NCBI RefSeq assembly: GCF_024809975.1
Contig: NZ_JANUDY010000007.1
Coordinates: 186,001 to 250,000, forward strand
DNA: 64,000 nt
Origin: Comamonas sp. BIGb0152
Lineage (GTDB): Bacteria > Pseudomonadota > Gammaproteobacteria > Burkholderiales > Burkholderiaceae_C
Reading direction: 5' to 3'
This document shows, piece by piece, positions 44,664-53,025 of the stretch. Made by a program: the position numbers and the translations under genes. A model generated the notes under the pieces. It was not told where the DNA came from. It was given only the letters and a program-made list of their open reading frames with translations, and ran no database searches. How positions within the stretch are numbered: position 1 is the stretch's first letter; each line of letters begins with the position of its first letter.

Positions 44664-45230
44664 ATGCAACACACCCCCATCAAGCAGGCCATGGCCGTGC
44701 TGACCCTCAGCCTGGCAGCCGGCTCCGTCTGGGCGCAAGGCGCCGTCATCTCCGCGCCCGGCGTCGATGTGCGCGGTGGCAGCCAAGGCGCCTCGGTCAC
44801 CGTCAATGGCGCCGTCGTCAACGCCGCCTCCGGCCGTGGCGCCGTGGCCGAGACCAATATCCCCGGCCGCAGCAGCACCGTGCACGGTGGTGCTGGCGGC
44901 GCCGCCGTCGTGGTCGAAGGCCAGGGCAAATCCCAGGCCCCCGTGCGCAGCCAAAAGCGCAACAGCGGCGGCAACCAGGCCCATGTGAATGCCAATATGT
45001 CGGGCTCCAACCTGCCGCAGGCCAACTTTGCCGGCCACACTTTCACCAACGTGGACCTGTCCAACTCCAACCTGCAGGGCGCCAACTTCCAGGGTGCCGA
45101 GCTGGTCAATGTCAGCCTGGACAACTCCAACCTCGCCGGGGCCAACCTCGCTGGCGCCACCTTGGTCAATGTGTCGATGGACGGCGCACTGACCACCGGC
45201 GCGATCTGGACCAACGGCCAGCGGCGCTGA
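44664..45230 (+). CDS. Exported pentapeptide-repeat protein D with the locus motif
   Basis: A 188-residue exported protein with a signal peptide cleaved near SVWA (24). One copy of the shared motif lies at 41-70 (ASVTVNGAVVN, then ETNIPG). A Gly/Ser/Lys linker follows, then about thirteen pentapeptide repeats at 108-175 (SNLPQANFAG, SNLQGANFQGAEL, SNLAGANLAGATL) forming a right-handed quadrilateral beta-helix. Fusion of the motif to a beta-helix suggests a surface or cap protein built on the same export signal. The ATG at 44664 follows AAAGGA. It is the last gene of the plus-strand run. Confidence 0.8.
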   Translation: MQHTPIKQAMAVLTLSLAAGSVWAQGAVISAPGVDVRGGSQGASVTVNGAVVNAASGRGAVAETNIPGRSSTVHGGAGGAAVVVEGQGKSQAPVRSQKRNSGGNQAHVNANMSGSNLPQANFAGHTFTNVDLSNSNLQGANFQGAELVNVSLDNSNLAGANLAGATLVNVSMDGALTTGAIWTNGQRR

Positions 45231-45270
45231 GCCGGGCCTGCGCATAGCTGTAGGTTCTCATTGATCTTGC

Positions 45271-46140
45271 TTATTGAACGTCGAAAGCTGCAGACAGGAA
45301 TTCTGCCACCGCTCTGACCCTGGCTGTGCGCTGCAGATCGGGATGCATAACCTGCCAGACTTCGTAATCGGTCGGGCGGCGGCGATGCGGCCAGATACGA
45401 ACGAGACCTTCGCGCTCTCCCATCCACAATGGCATTTCCCCAATGCCTATGCCTGCAGCAACTGCCTTGCGCACCAGAAGACTGGAGCGGAGCGCCATGG
45501 CAATCCTGGCTTGGCGTGCCGGCACGCCGGCCATCGTCAGAAATGGGCCTTGCGCGAGATAGGGTCCGTACGCCACCAGGTTGTGGCCCCGCAACTCGTC
45601 TTCGGGGATGGGTTCGCCAAAGCGCGCCAGATAGCTTGCGCTTGCAAACAGGCCTACAGGCCAAGTGGCCACACGGCGGACCACCAGATCAGGTGTCTCG
45701 GGCCGTACATTGCGAAATGCGATGTCTGCTTGTCGGCGAGTGAGGCTCAGCAACTGCGTGGAGACTTCAAGATCCACGCGGATGTTGGGTCGCTGTTGCT
45801 GCAGCCGCTCAATGGCGGGCAGCAACAAGTCGATCGCGATCGAATCGGTGCTTGTCACACGCACCAGCCCGCCAGGATTCTCATCCTGCCCCTCGATCTT
45901 GGTGCGCAGCTCCAGAGCCGCACTCTCCATGCGCCGTGCCGCCGCAAGCGCCGTCTCACCAGCGGCGGTAAGGAGGTAGCCATCCTTGGCGCGCAAGAAC
46001 AGCTTGGCCCCCAGTTCGGACTCCAATGCGTTCAGGCGCCGCCCAACCGTCGCCTGGTCAACGCCCAGGCTGCGCGCTGCGGCGCGCAATGAGGGCGTCC
46101 GGGTCAATGCGAGAAAGATGCGAGTGTCGTCCCAATTCAT
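45271..46140 (-). CDS. LysR-family transcriptional regulator
   Basis: A 289-residue LTTR with an N-terminal winged HTH (MNWDDTRIFLALTRTPSLRAAAR, VDQATVGRRLNALESELG) and an effector-binding domain (about 90-285). I start at 46140 (MNWDD). Longer in-frame starts would run through a perfect palindrome that is better read as its operator. It diverges from a quinone-oxidoreductase gene, the classic LysR arrangement. Codon use is noticeably less G+C-biased than in the flanking genes, as for the next three genes. The inducer is unknown. Confidence 0.9.
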   Translation of the reverse strand: MNWDDTRIFLALTRTPSLRAAARSLGVDQATVGRRLNALESELGAKLFLRAKDGYLLTAAGETALAAARRMESAALELRTKIEGQDENPGGLVRVTSTDSIAIDLLLPAIERLQQQRPNIRVDLEVSTQLLSLTRRQADIAFRNVRPETPDLVVRRVATWPVGLFASASYLARFGEPIPEDELRGHNLVAYGPYLAQGPFLTMAGVPARQARIAMALRSSLLVRKAVAAGIGIGEMPLWMGEREGLVRIWPHRRRPTDYEVWQVMHPDLQRTARVRAVAEFLSAAFDVQ

Positions 46141-46150
46141 AGCCAGCCGT

Positions 46151-46170
46151 GTGATGCAAATTTGCATCAC
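46151..46170. promoter_or_regulatory. 20-bp perfect palindrome, candidate LysR operator
   Basis: GTGATGCAAATTTGCATCAC is its own reverse complement. It lies 10 bases upstream of the lysR start, in the divergent gap to the oxidoreductase gene. Another GCATCA half-site follows about 15 bases on. The central T-N11-A pattern fits LysR binding. Confidence 0.7.
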
Positions 46171-46242
46171 TGTAGAGCGAAATCGCTGCATCATAAAAGC
46201 GCGTTCGCGGCGTAACCTTTAGCACTTAAAGATATTTCGAGA

Positions 46243-47292
46243 ATGACGCACATGTCCACCGTTTTGACAGCCCCCCTCCCGGCCATGAAGCACACCATGC
46301 AAGCCATCGTTTTTGACGACTTTGGTGGACCAGAAGTACTGGTTGCCCGAGAGCTAGCCTCTCCCGAGGTTCGCCCGCACGACTTGCTGGTGCGCAACGC
46401 CTCTATCGGTGTCAACCGCGCCGACCTTTCTCATCGCAAGGGTGCCTACGGCCGCGCCTTCTTCGGCGATGCAGACACCATGGGCTTGGAGATCGCCGGA
46501 ACCGTGGTCGAAGCAGGACCGCTGGTGCAGGGCTTCTCCGTGGGCGACAGGGTTATGGGTATCGTCGGTGGTGGCGCCTATGCAGAGCTATCGCGCATAG
46601 ACCATCGCATGGCCATGCACGTCCCCAAGGGCCTGGACTTGGTGGATGCCGGCGCCGTACCCGAAGTGTTCGTGACCGCCCACGAGGCCCTGTTTCATCT
46701 GGCAGACCTGCAACCCGGAGAGTCGGTGCTGATCCATGCGGCAGCGGGTGGTGTCGGATCGGCCGCTGTGCAGCTTGCACATGCTGCAGGCGCCCGGGTT
46801 TTTGCGACGGCCAGCGGCGACAAGCGCAAAGCGGTTCTTGGCTTCGGGGCTGACGTATTCGTCGACTATCGCAGCGAGGACTTCCAAGCCGTGGTGCACC
46901 AGGCGACGGGCGGAAAAGGCGTGGACGTGGTGATCGATTTCATTGGTGCGCCGTACCTGGAGCCCAATGTGCGATCACTTGCCATCGGTGGGCGCATGGT
47001 GATGGTGGGCCTGCTGGGCGGTTCAGAATGCGCAGCATTGCCAATGGACGCAGTGCTGTACCGCCATCTGCAGATATTCGGAACGGTCATGAAATCACGC
47101 CCTCCCGAAGTCAAGCAGGCAATGGTCCAACGCTTCTCGCGACAATGGCTTAGCGCATTGGAGACCGGAGCGATCCGACCCGTGATCGACAGCACCTTTG
47201 CGTTGGCAGACGCTGCGCAGGCGCATCAGCACATGGAGTCCGGGGTCAGCATTGGCAAGATTCTGTTGCTGCCTAGATGCACAGGACGTTGA
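46243..47292 (+). CDS. NAD(P)H:quinone oxidoreductase-like medium-chain reductase
   Basis: A 349-residue zinc-independent MDR enzyme. It has a GroES-like N-terminal domain (MGLEIAGTVVEAG, GDRVMGIVGGGAYAE) and a Rossmann domain with AAAGGVGSAAVQLA, the NADPH-binding loop. The overall layout resembles PIG3/QOR-type quinone or enone reductases. No catalytic zinc ligands are present. The divergent LysR regulator suggests induction by a reactive compound such as a quinone. Two downstream in-frame ATGs (46255 and later) are alternative starts. About 230 bp without a recognisable gene follow it. Confidence 0.87.
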   Translation: MTHMSTVLTAPLPAMKHTMQAIVFDDFGGPEVLVARELASPEVRPHDLLVRNASIGVNRADLSHRKGAYGRAFFGDADTMGLEIAGTVVEAGPLVQGFSVGDRVMGIVGGGAYAELSRIDHRMAMHVPKGLDLVDAGAVPEVFVTAHEALFHLADLQPGESVLIHAAAGGVGSAAVQLAHAAGARVFATASGDKRKAVLGFGADVFVDYRSEDFQAVVHQATGGKGVDVVIDFIGAPYLEPNVRSLAIGGRMVMVGLLGGSECAALPMDAVLYRHLQIFGTVMKSRPPEVKQAMVQRFSRQWLSALETGAIRPVIDSTFALADAAQAHQHMESGVSIGKILLLPRCTGR

Positions 47293-47526
47293 AGTGCTTT
47301 CCTTCGCATGGCGTACAGCAAAAGGGGGGACAACATCTTGTGTGCGAAACAGGTGGGTCCGCCTCATCCACTATCCAGGGCCTAAATGGCAGCAATCGCC
47401 ACAAGCCGTAGGTCAATGCATTCGTTTGAGAGACGGCCTGAAACCTCCAAACGGCCATACAGCGCCCGTCGAAGAGGGTTCCGCCGCTACTCTCAGAGGG
47501 TTGAAGGCATCAACCCGTCATGACCA

Positions 47527-48804
47527 CTAGTGGTGCAACCTGCGGCCATAGGCAAAACCTAGCAATATCAAACCCATCAATCCCAACAAAAGCCACCGCT
47601 CATTGACAGGCACGGGATAAGGGGAACCCATGGTGGCGCTACCCATCACGATCTGGCTGATGGCGCGATTGTTTGCCAGATTAGCGTCCACTTCCAGCGC
47701 CTCGACCTTCAGTTGCAGCGCAAATGTACCGGCCACCTTACCAGTCACCAGCAGGAGAATGGTTTGAGAGGCCTGTGGGGCGAGTATTGAAACGCTGCAC
47801 TGCAGCTCCTGCGGTTCTTCATCTTGCGTCCCAGACAACAGCCTGCAGCTAGAAGGCATACCATCCTGCGCCACACGCACTCCGCTCGGCAAGCTGATTT
47901 GCATTACTCCTCCCGTGGCTTCCTCTCCCCCAAGATTGGTGACTTCAATCGGAAGTGTCAGTGTCGTATTCACAGGGGCGAACCATGTCGGTTTCACCGA
48001 GACTGAAAGGTCTACATTGGGAAAACTGAGCTGGCAGGCTCCATTCGGATTGAGCGCAGCGCGCACAAAATTACCCACCATCAGCGTCGCATCATTGCCA
48101 AGCGCATTCGAGTCAGCCAGAACGAAGGCGCAAGCGCCCTGACCACCGTGATTGAGTGCCTTTGGCACCAGGAAGCCCAATGTGTCCACGCGCTCGCCTG
48201 CGCTGGGGGCAAGCGTGCTGGCATCGGGTGGCAGATACAAGGCGAACTCCGCCGGCACGTTGGAGATCAGCGCTGCGTCAAGGCCCGAGATGGAAGGCTG
48301 GCTCTCGAAGTCGCCACTGTAGGGACTGTTGCGATTGAGCTGCGACGCACCGTAGTACAAGTTGCCATAGCGCCGTGTAGTCAAGCCCAGGCCGGTGGCC
48401 ACATCGAGAGCCTTGGTCACCTCCTCCATGTTGCTTGCGCTGCTGCAGCAGCCATCCACAAAGAAAAGAAAGATGGCGTCAGGGTTGGTGAACAGCTGCT
48501 TCTTCACCACGGTCCAGCGTGCGGCATCGATCGGCTCATAACCCGTGACCAGCAAGACAAGGTTCTGCCCCAGGAAATCCGCATCGTTCAAACCGACCGT
48601 CAAAGAGTTGCTGAGCGCACCCCGCATGTCCATCACCTTGGAGGGCCCAAGCGCCGTGTTCAACGCGTCGAGCGCAGCGCTCACGTAGGCATTAGTGTCG
48701 GAATTCCCGCTCTCATCGGTACTCAGCAGCAAGGCTGTTGCGGCATGCAGATTGGGCGCGCCAAGCGCTAGCATCAGCGCGAGCGCCTGAAGCAGCTTCC
48801 GCAT
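47527..48804 (-). CDS. Exported surface protein with CARDB/DUF11-like domain and CTERM-like sorting tail
   Basis: A 425-residue protein with a signal peptide (MRKLLQALALMLALGAPNLHA). An alpha/beta N-terminal domain of unrecognised type (about 22-240) carries the Cys pair in VDGCCSSAS. An Ig-like CARDB/DUF11-type domain follows (about 265-380; VDLSVSVKPTWFAPVNTTLTL). The end reads VPVNERWLLLGLMG, then a hydrophobic stretch and a basic GRRLHH. This tripartite tail resembles IPTL/PEP-CTERM sorting signals for surface display. An alternative start lies at 48861. It diverges from an AraC gene. Function is unknown. Confidence 0.7.
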   Translation of the reverse strand: MRKLLQALALMLALGAPNLHAATALLLSTDESGNSDTNAYVSAALDALNTALGPSKVMDMRGALSNSLTVGLNDADFLGQNLVLLVTGYEPIDAARWTVVKKQLFTNPDAIFLFFVDGCCSSASNMEEVTKALDVATGLGLTTRRYGNLYYGASQLNRNSPYSGDFESQPSISGLDAALISNVPAEFALYLPPDASTLAPSAGERVDTLGFLVPKALNHGGQGACAFVLADSNALGNDATLMVGNFVRAALNPNGACQLSFPNVDLSVSVKPTWFAPVNTTLTLPIEVTNLGGEEATGGVMQISLPSGVRVAQDGMPSSCRLLSGTQDEEPQELQCSVSILAPQASQTILLLVTGKVAGTFALQLKVEALEVDANLANNRAISQIVMGSATMGSPYPVPVNERWLLLGLMGLILLGFAYGRRLHH

Positions 48805-48887
48805 CAACAGATGGAACGACGCGAGTTCGGGAAAAGAATGCATAAGATTGAAATGGTGCAAGGGGCTGTGGCTTGGTCTTTAGGGAA

Positions 48888-48971
48888 CCTCTGCAAAGCT
48901 CCCTGCCGTGGTCTGAACGCGGTCTCAGGCAATCCGCATCCATCCCATTTGGCGAGGGTGTTGCAGAGCCT
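48888..48971. mobile_element. 84-bp MITE-like element, copy 2 (inverted relative to copy 1)
   Basis: It is bounded by CCTCTGCAAAG and an inverted GCAGAGCCTC. Read on the minus strand, it shares the six ordered blocks listed for the 41119-41189 element. It lies in the 365-bp divergent gap between the CTERM protein and AraC genes and carries no coding capacity. The remainder of that gap shows no other clear feature. Confidence 0.5.
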
Positions 48972-49169
48972 CTCTCGTACGGCCCGCAGTCGAATATTTC
49001 TTGGGGTCGCTATAGACTCTCGTCTCAGCTACGATTTTCTAGTTAGGTGCCCATGCGGTCTATCGGTTTTGCGCTGCGCCTATCGGGAACACGCGGTCGC
49101 ATGCAGATTGACAAGTCTGAACAGCCCGATCGGCAATCACACGAAGCGCGCTGCGCGCTGAGGAGCCAC

Positions 49170-50171
49170 ATGCTCGAGTCCTTGTTTGCAAATATCCCGT
49201 TCGAAAGACACCGATTGATCGACACCTCAGACCTGGAAGAGGCTCAGCATCAGATTGGAAACATTCTCAGCCCCTACCGACTGCGGGTCGTGCGTGGCCA
49301 AATCATTCACAGCCGGCTGGAACTGCTTCCTTGTGGGGCCATTTCGCTGATACGGATGCGACATGGTTACGGGGCAGAGATCAGCATCGACCCCCACAGC
49401 GGAACCCTGGATGGGTACTACCTGATCGTGCTGCCAATGCGGGGAAATGCAGTATTTCAGTTCGGTGAGAAGAGCTTTGACGTGTCACCAAAATCCGCCG
49501 TGATGCTCAGCCCCGGCAAACGTTTCTGCTTCACCGCCAGCCCCGACTACGAACAAATCCTGCTGCGCCTTGAGCGCAAGGCGATTGATGAAGCGTGGCG
49601 TCGATTGACATTGCACGATGAAGCACCGTTCATCTGCTTTGATCCCGAGGTTCTTCCGCAGACCGCAGGATGGCAGGCACTGATGCCCATGCTCCAATGG
49701 GTCGCTCGCTGCGTCGGGGCCGGTCATGGACTCCCAGACACGCAAGCTGCCCTGCTGGCCGAGACCGAAATGCTGTTGGCCACTACGCTGCTATTGCATC
49801 AACCGCACAACATGGCTGCACAACTTTGGCCTGCCCCTGCGCCCTCCACTCCTGCGTCGATACGGCGTGCACAAACCTACATGCTGGAGCACATGAGCGA
49901 GTCCATTCCCGTGGGAATGGTCGCCAGCCATTGCGGCCTATCCGTGCGGCACCTGCAGTCGCTTTTTAGCGATGAGTGTGGACTGCCACCCATGCAATGG
50001 CTGCGAGCACAGCGCCTGCAAGCAATCAGAAATGCCTTGCAGGTAGGCGGGGCTCGTTCGATCAGTGAAACCGCCCTGCGGTTTGGCTTCACGCACCTCG
50101 GCGAATTCTCCCGTGCATATCGCAAGGCCTTCGGAGAAACCGCGATGCAAACGCGTGGCGGAGGAAACTGA
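49170..50171 (+). CDS. AraC-family transcriptional regulator
   Basis: A 333-residue regulator. The N-terminal cupin-like AraC_binding_2 domain (about 25-200; GAISLIRMRHGYGAEI, MLSPGKRFCF) precedes two HTH motifs (about 232-330; IPVGMVASHCGLSVRHLQSLF, SISETALRFGFTHLGEFSRAYRKAFG). I choose the ATG at 49170 because a perfect GAGGAG lies 4-5 bases before it. Starts at 49053 or 49101 would add a weakly supported N-terminus. It may regulate the divergent surface-protein gene. Base composition is lower in G+C than the surroundings. Confidence 0.88.
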   Translation: MLESLFANIPFERHRLIDTSDLEEAQHQIGNILSPYRLRVVRGQIIHSRLELLPCGAISLIRMRHGYGAEISIDPHSGTLDGYYLIVLPMRGNAVFQFGEKSFDVSPKSAVMLSPGKRFCFTASPDYEQILLRLERKAIDEAWRRLTLHDEAPFICFDPEVLPQTAGWQALMPMLQWVARCVGAGHGLPDTQAALLAETEMLLATTLLLHQPHNMAAQLWPAPAPSTPASIRRAQTYMLEHMSESIPVGMVASHCGLSVRHLQSLFSDECGLPPMQWLRAQRLQAIRNALQVGGARSISETALRFGFTHLGEFSRAYRKAFGETAMQTRGGGN

Positions 50172-50193
50172 CCCGCCACCACGCAGTTTTTTT
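50153..50193 (+). terminator. Probable AraC-gene terminator overlapping its 3' end
   Basis: GCGTGG near the end of the coding region pairs with CCACGC after the stop codon, with extra CGG/CCG pairing across a bulge. A run of seven T residues follows (50187-50193). Confidence 0.6.
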
Positions 50194-50475
50194 ATGAAAC
50201 AGCTACTGTGGATTTCTTGTATCAGTTGAGAGCAGACCTGGGCTCCAAAAGCGTGAACAGCGGCGCTGGGTCAAACGGCCACAGTCGATCAAGCGCAGTC
50301 TCAACCACCTAGTCATATCCGGCATCAAACGCCCAATCAGAATGGCTTACAGCAATGACGCGCTATATCAAGCGCAACTTGTTTCCTTAGTGCCATCCTC
50401 GGAGCCAGTTTGCAGCACGGCCTCCCTGCAAGCCTTGGCCTCGACAGGCCGCAGACCAGCCACTACCATGCGCGC
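50172..50475 (+). other. Intergenic region before the ChaN-like gene
   Basis: 304 bp. Beyond the AraC terminator I see no operator or RNA gene. A 45-codon open frame starting at 50342 ends in TGA at 50477-50479, overlapping the ATG of the ChaN-like gene. It could be a leader peptide but has no other support. Confidence 0.4.
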
Positions 50476-51321
50476 ATGATGCAAATAAAATCCATTCGCA
50501 ATGGCGGCTGGCTGCCTGGCCTGCTGGGCCTGGCCCTGCTGGCCGGTTGCGCCAGCCAAGCGCCCCAGGCCGCAGCCCCGGTCAATGCCGAATTCAACCC
50601 GGCGGCCATGGCACGGTCCAAAGCGCCCGATGTGCTGCTACTGGGCGAGCAGCATGATGCCGCCGAGCACCAGCAGTGGCAGCAAACCACGGTGGCCCGT
50701 TGGGCCGCGCAGCAGCAGTTGGCAGCCCTGGTGCTGGAGATGGCCGACGCCGGCCACAGCACCCAGGGCCTGGCCCCCAGCGCCAGCGAAACCCAGGTGC
50801 AGCAGGCCCTGGCCTGGAATGACAAAGGCTGGCCTTGGCAGCACTACGGCCCGGCTGTGATGGCGGCGGTACAGGCAGGGGTGCCCGTGCTGGGCGGCAA
50901 CCTGCCACGCGCGCAGATGCGCGATGTGATGCAGCAAACCCGCTGGGACAGCCACCTGCCCCCAGCCGGCTGGCAGCGCCAGCTCGATGCCATTGCCGAA
51001 GGCCACTGCGGCCTGCTGCCCGCGAGCCAGCTGGCGCCCATGGCACGCATCCAGCTGGCCAAGGACGAGCGCCTGGCCCACACCGCCATCGCCCAGTTGC
51101 AGCCGGGCAAGACCGTGGTTGTGATTGCCGGGCGTGGCCATGTGCTGCGCAGCATCGGCATCCCCAGCTGGCTGCCCGCAGGTACCCGCTCGGTAGTCGC
51201 CATCGGCCAGGCCGGCAGCCAGGCCCAGGCAGATACGGCCGACCGCGACTGGGTACACACCACACCCGCCCTGCCCGCCAAGGACCACTGCGCCGCGCTG
51301 CGCGAGAAGTGGAAGAAGTAG
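50476..51321 (+). CDS. ChaN-like heme-binding lipoprotein
   Basis: A 281-residue lipoprotein with lipobox LAGC (Cys24 from the first Met) and a ChaN/Cofac_haem_bdg domain. The diagnostic LLGEQHDAAEHQQWQ with its paired His residues opens the domain. LVLEMAD, PVLGGNLPRAQMRD and the late VVVIAGRGHVLRS block follow. ChaN homologues bind stacked hemes at the outer membrane and are linked to iron acquisition, but no heme-uptake genes are nearby. Two consecutive ATGs (50476 and 50479) are equivalent starts. It converges on the galactarate dehydratase gene, 25 bp away, with no obvious terminator. Confidence 0.85.
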   Translation: MMQIKSIRNGGWLPGLLGLALLAGCASQAPQAAAPVNAEFNPAAMARSKAPDVLLLGEQHDAAEHQQWQQTTVARWAAQQQLAALVLEMADAGHSTQGLAPSASETQVQQALAWNDKGWPWQHYGPAVMAAVQAGVPVLGGNLPRAQMRDVMQQTRWDSHLPPAGWQRQLDAIAEGHCGLLPASQLAPMARIQLAKDERLAHTAIAQLQPGKTVVVIAGRGHVLRSIGIPSWLPAGTRSVVAIGQAGSQAQADTADRDWVHTTPALPAKDHCAALREKWKK

Positions 51322-51346
51322 GCGCCAAACCTCTCGGGACCCAGCC

Positions 51347-52918
51347 TCAGGTCACCGGGGCGGGGTTGAACAGCACCAGCGCATTGTGCAGCTGCCACTC
51401 CTCCGCCCAGGTCTTCTTGCGGCCGCTGGCCACCTCCAGCATCAGGTGGAACATCTCCCAGCCGATATCCTCGATGCTCGCCTCGCCATCGGCAATGCGC
51501 CCGGCGTTCACATCCATCAGGTCATGCCAGCGGCGGGCCAGATCGCTGCGCGTGGCCACCTTGATCACCGGTACCTGCGCCAGCCCATAGGGCGTGCCGC
51601 GCCCGGTGGTGAAGACATGCAGGTTCATGCCAGCGGCCAGCTGCAAGGTACCGCAGATAAAGTCGCTCGCCGGGGTGGCCGCATAGACCAGGCCGCGCTG
51701 GATGCCACGCTCGGCCAGCCGTTGGCCTGGCGACAGCACGCCGGTGATGGGCGCGGTGCCGCTCTTGATGATCGAGCCCATGGCCTTTTCCACGATGTTG
51801 GACAGGCCGCCCTTTTTGTTGCCCGGCGTGGTGTTGGCGCTGCGGTCCACCTTGCCCTTGTCCAGGTAGGCGTCGTACCAGGCCATCTCGTCAATCATGG
51901 CCTGCGCCACCTCGGGGGTTGAGGCGCGGGAGGTCAGCTGGTCGATGCCATCGCGCACCTCGGTCACTTCGCTGAACATCACCGTCGCACCCGCACGCAC
52001 CAGCAAATCGGTGCAAAAACCGACGGCCGGGTTGGCGGTGACGCCGCTGAAGGCATCGCTGCCGCCACACTGCACGCCCACCACCAGCGCACTGGCCGGC
52101 ACGGTTTCGCGCCGGCGCTGGTTCAGCCGCACCAGGTGCGTCTCGGCCCGGGTCATGATCGAAGCGACCATCGACTTAAAGCCCACATGCGCCTCGTCCT
52201 GCAGGCAGACCACATCCAGCTCCGGTGCCCGTTCATCGGTGATGGGGAAGGAGCCCGGTGGCAGCAGGCGCTCGGGCTGCAGCTTTTCGCAGCCCAGGCT
52301 CACCACCATCACCTCGCCGCCAAAGTTCGGGTTGTGGCTGATGTTGCGCAGGGTGCGCTGCGGTATCTCGGCACCCACCGCATCAATGGCCACGCCGCAG
52401 CCGTAGCTGTGCTCGAGCCCGACAACATCGTCCACCTGCGGGTAGCGCGGCAGCAGCTCGGCCTTGATGCGACGCACGGCAAAATCCAGCACCCCCGCCA
52501 CGCACTGCACCGTGGTGGTAATGGCCAGAATATTGCGGGTGCCCACCGTGCCATCGGCATTGCGGTAGCCCTCGAAGGTATAACCCTCCAGCGGCGGCAG
52601 ATCGGGGGCTTGCACGGTGGCAATCGGCAGGCCTACCAGCGAACGGGCCTCGGGCATCTGCAGCAGGCGCTCATGCACCCAGCTGCCCGCCGCAATCGCC
52701 TGGCGCGCATAGCCGATGACCACGTTGTAGCGGCGCACGGCCTCGCCCTGCGCAATGTCCACCAAGGCCACCTTGTGGGCCTGCGGCACCTGCTCGACCA
52801 GGCGCAGGCCCGAGGGCAGCACCGTGCCGGCGGGCAGGCCGCCGTCGTTGGCGATGATGGCGACGTTGTCCGCCGCATGCATGGATATCGAAAGTGGGGT
52901 CGTTCTGGCTTGTGTCAT
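51347..52918 (-). CDS. garD: Galactarate dehydratase
   Basis: A 523-residue UxaA/GarD-family enzyme dehydrating galactarate (mucate) to 5-keto-4-deoxy-glucarate. An SAF-like N-terminal domain (about 15-95) precedes the catalytic part with [36 protein letters not shown] and the [16 protein letters not shown] segment. The length equals GarD. It is the last gene of the minus-strand uronate oxidation block, 107 bp after the Bug gene. Together with glucarate dehydratase it lets the cluster process both galacturonate- and glucuronate-derived aldarates. Confidence 0.92.
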   Translation of the reverse strand: MTQARTTPLSISMHAADNVAIIANDGGLPAGTVLPSGLRLVEQVPQAHKVALVDIAQGEAVRRYNVVIGYARQAIAAGSWVHERLLQMPEARSLVGLPIATVQAPDLPPLEGYTFEGYRNADGTVGTRNILAITTTVQCVAGVLDFAVRRIKAELLPRYPQVDDVVGLEHSYGCGVAIDAVGAEIPQRTLRNISHNPNFGGEVMVVSLGCEKLQPERLLPPGSFPITDERAPELDVVCLQDEAHVGFKSMVASIMTRAETHLVRLNQRRRETVPASALVVGVQCGGSDAFSGVTANPAVGFCTDLLVRAGATVMFSEVTEVRDGIDQLTSRASTPEVAQAMIDEMAWYDAYLDKGKVDRSANTTPGNKKGGLSNIVEKAMGSIIKSGTAPITGVLSPGQRLAERGIQRGLVYAATPASDFICGTLQLAAGMNLHVFTTGRGTPYGLAQVPVIKVATRSDLARRWHDLMDVNAGRIADGEASIEDIGWEMFHLMLEVASGRKKTWAEEWQLHNALVLFNPAPVT

Positions 52919-53025
52919 AGCAAATACTCTCTACGGCGGTGCTCCGGCAGCACAGCGCGTGGGCGCTGGCGCTGCCGGCCCGCCAGGCACGTGTCGCCTG
53001 GGGCGACAGGGCCGAACGCGAACGG

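Noticed and set aside
50342..50479. Leader peptide gene upstream of the ChaN-like gene
   Set aside because: It has an open frame overlapping the next start but no ribosome-binding site and no recognisable product. The evidence is too weak to call it a gene.
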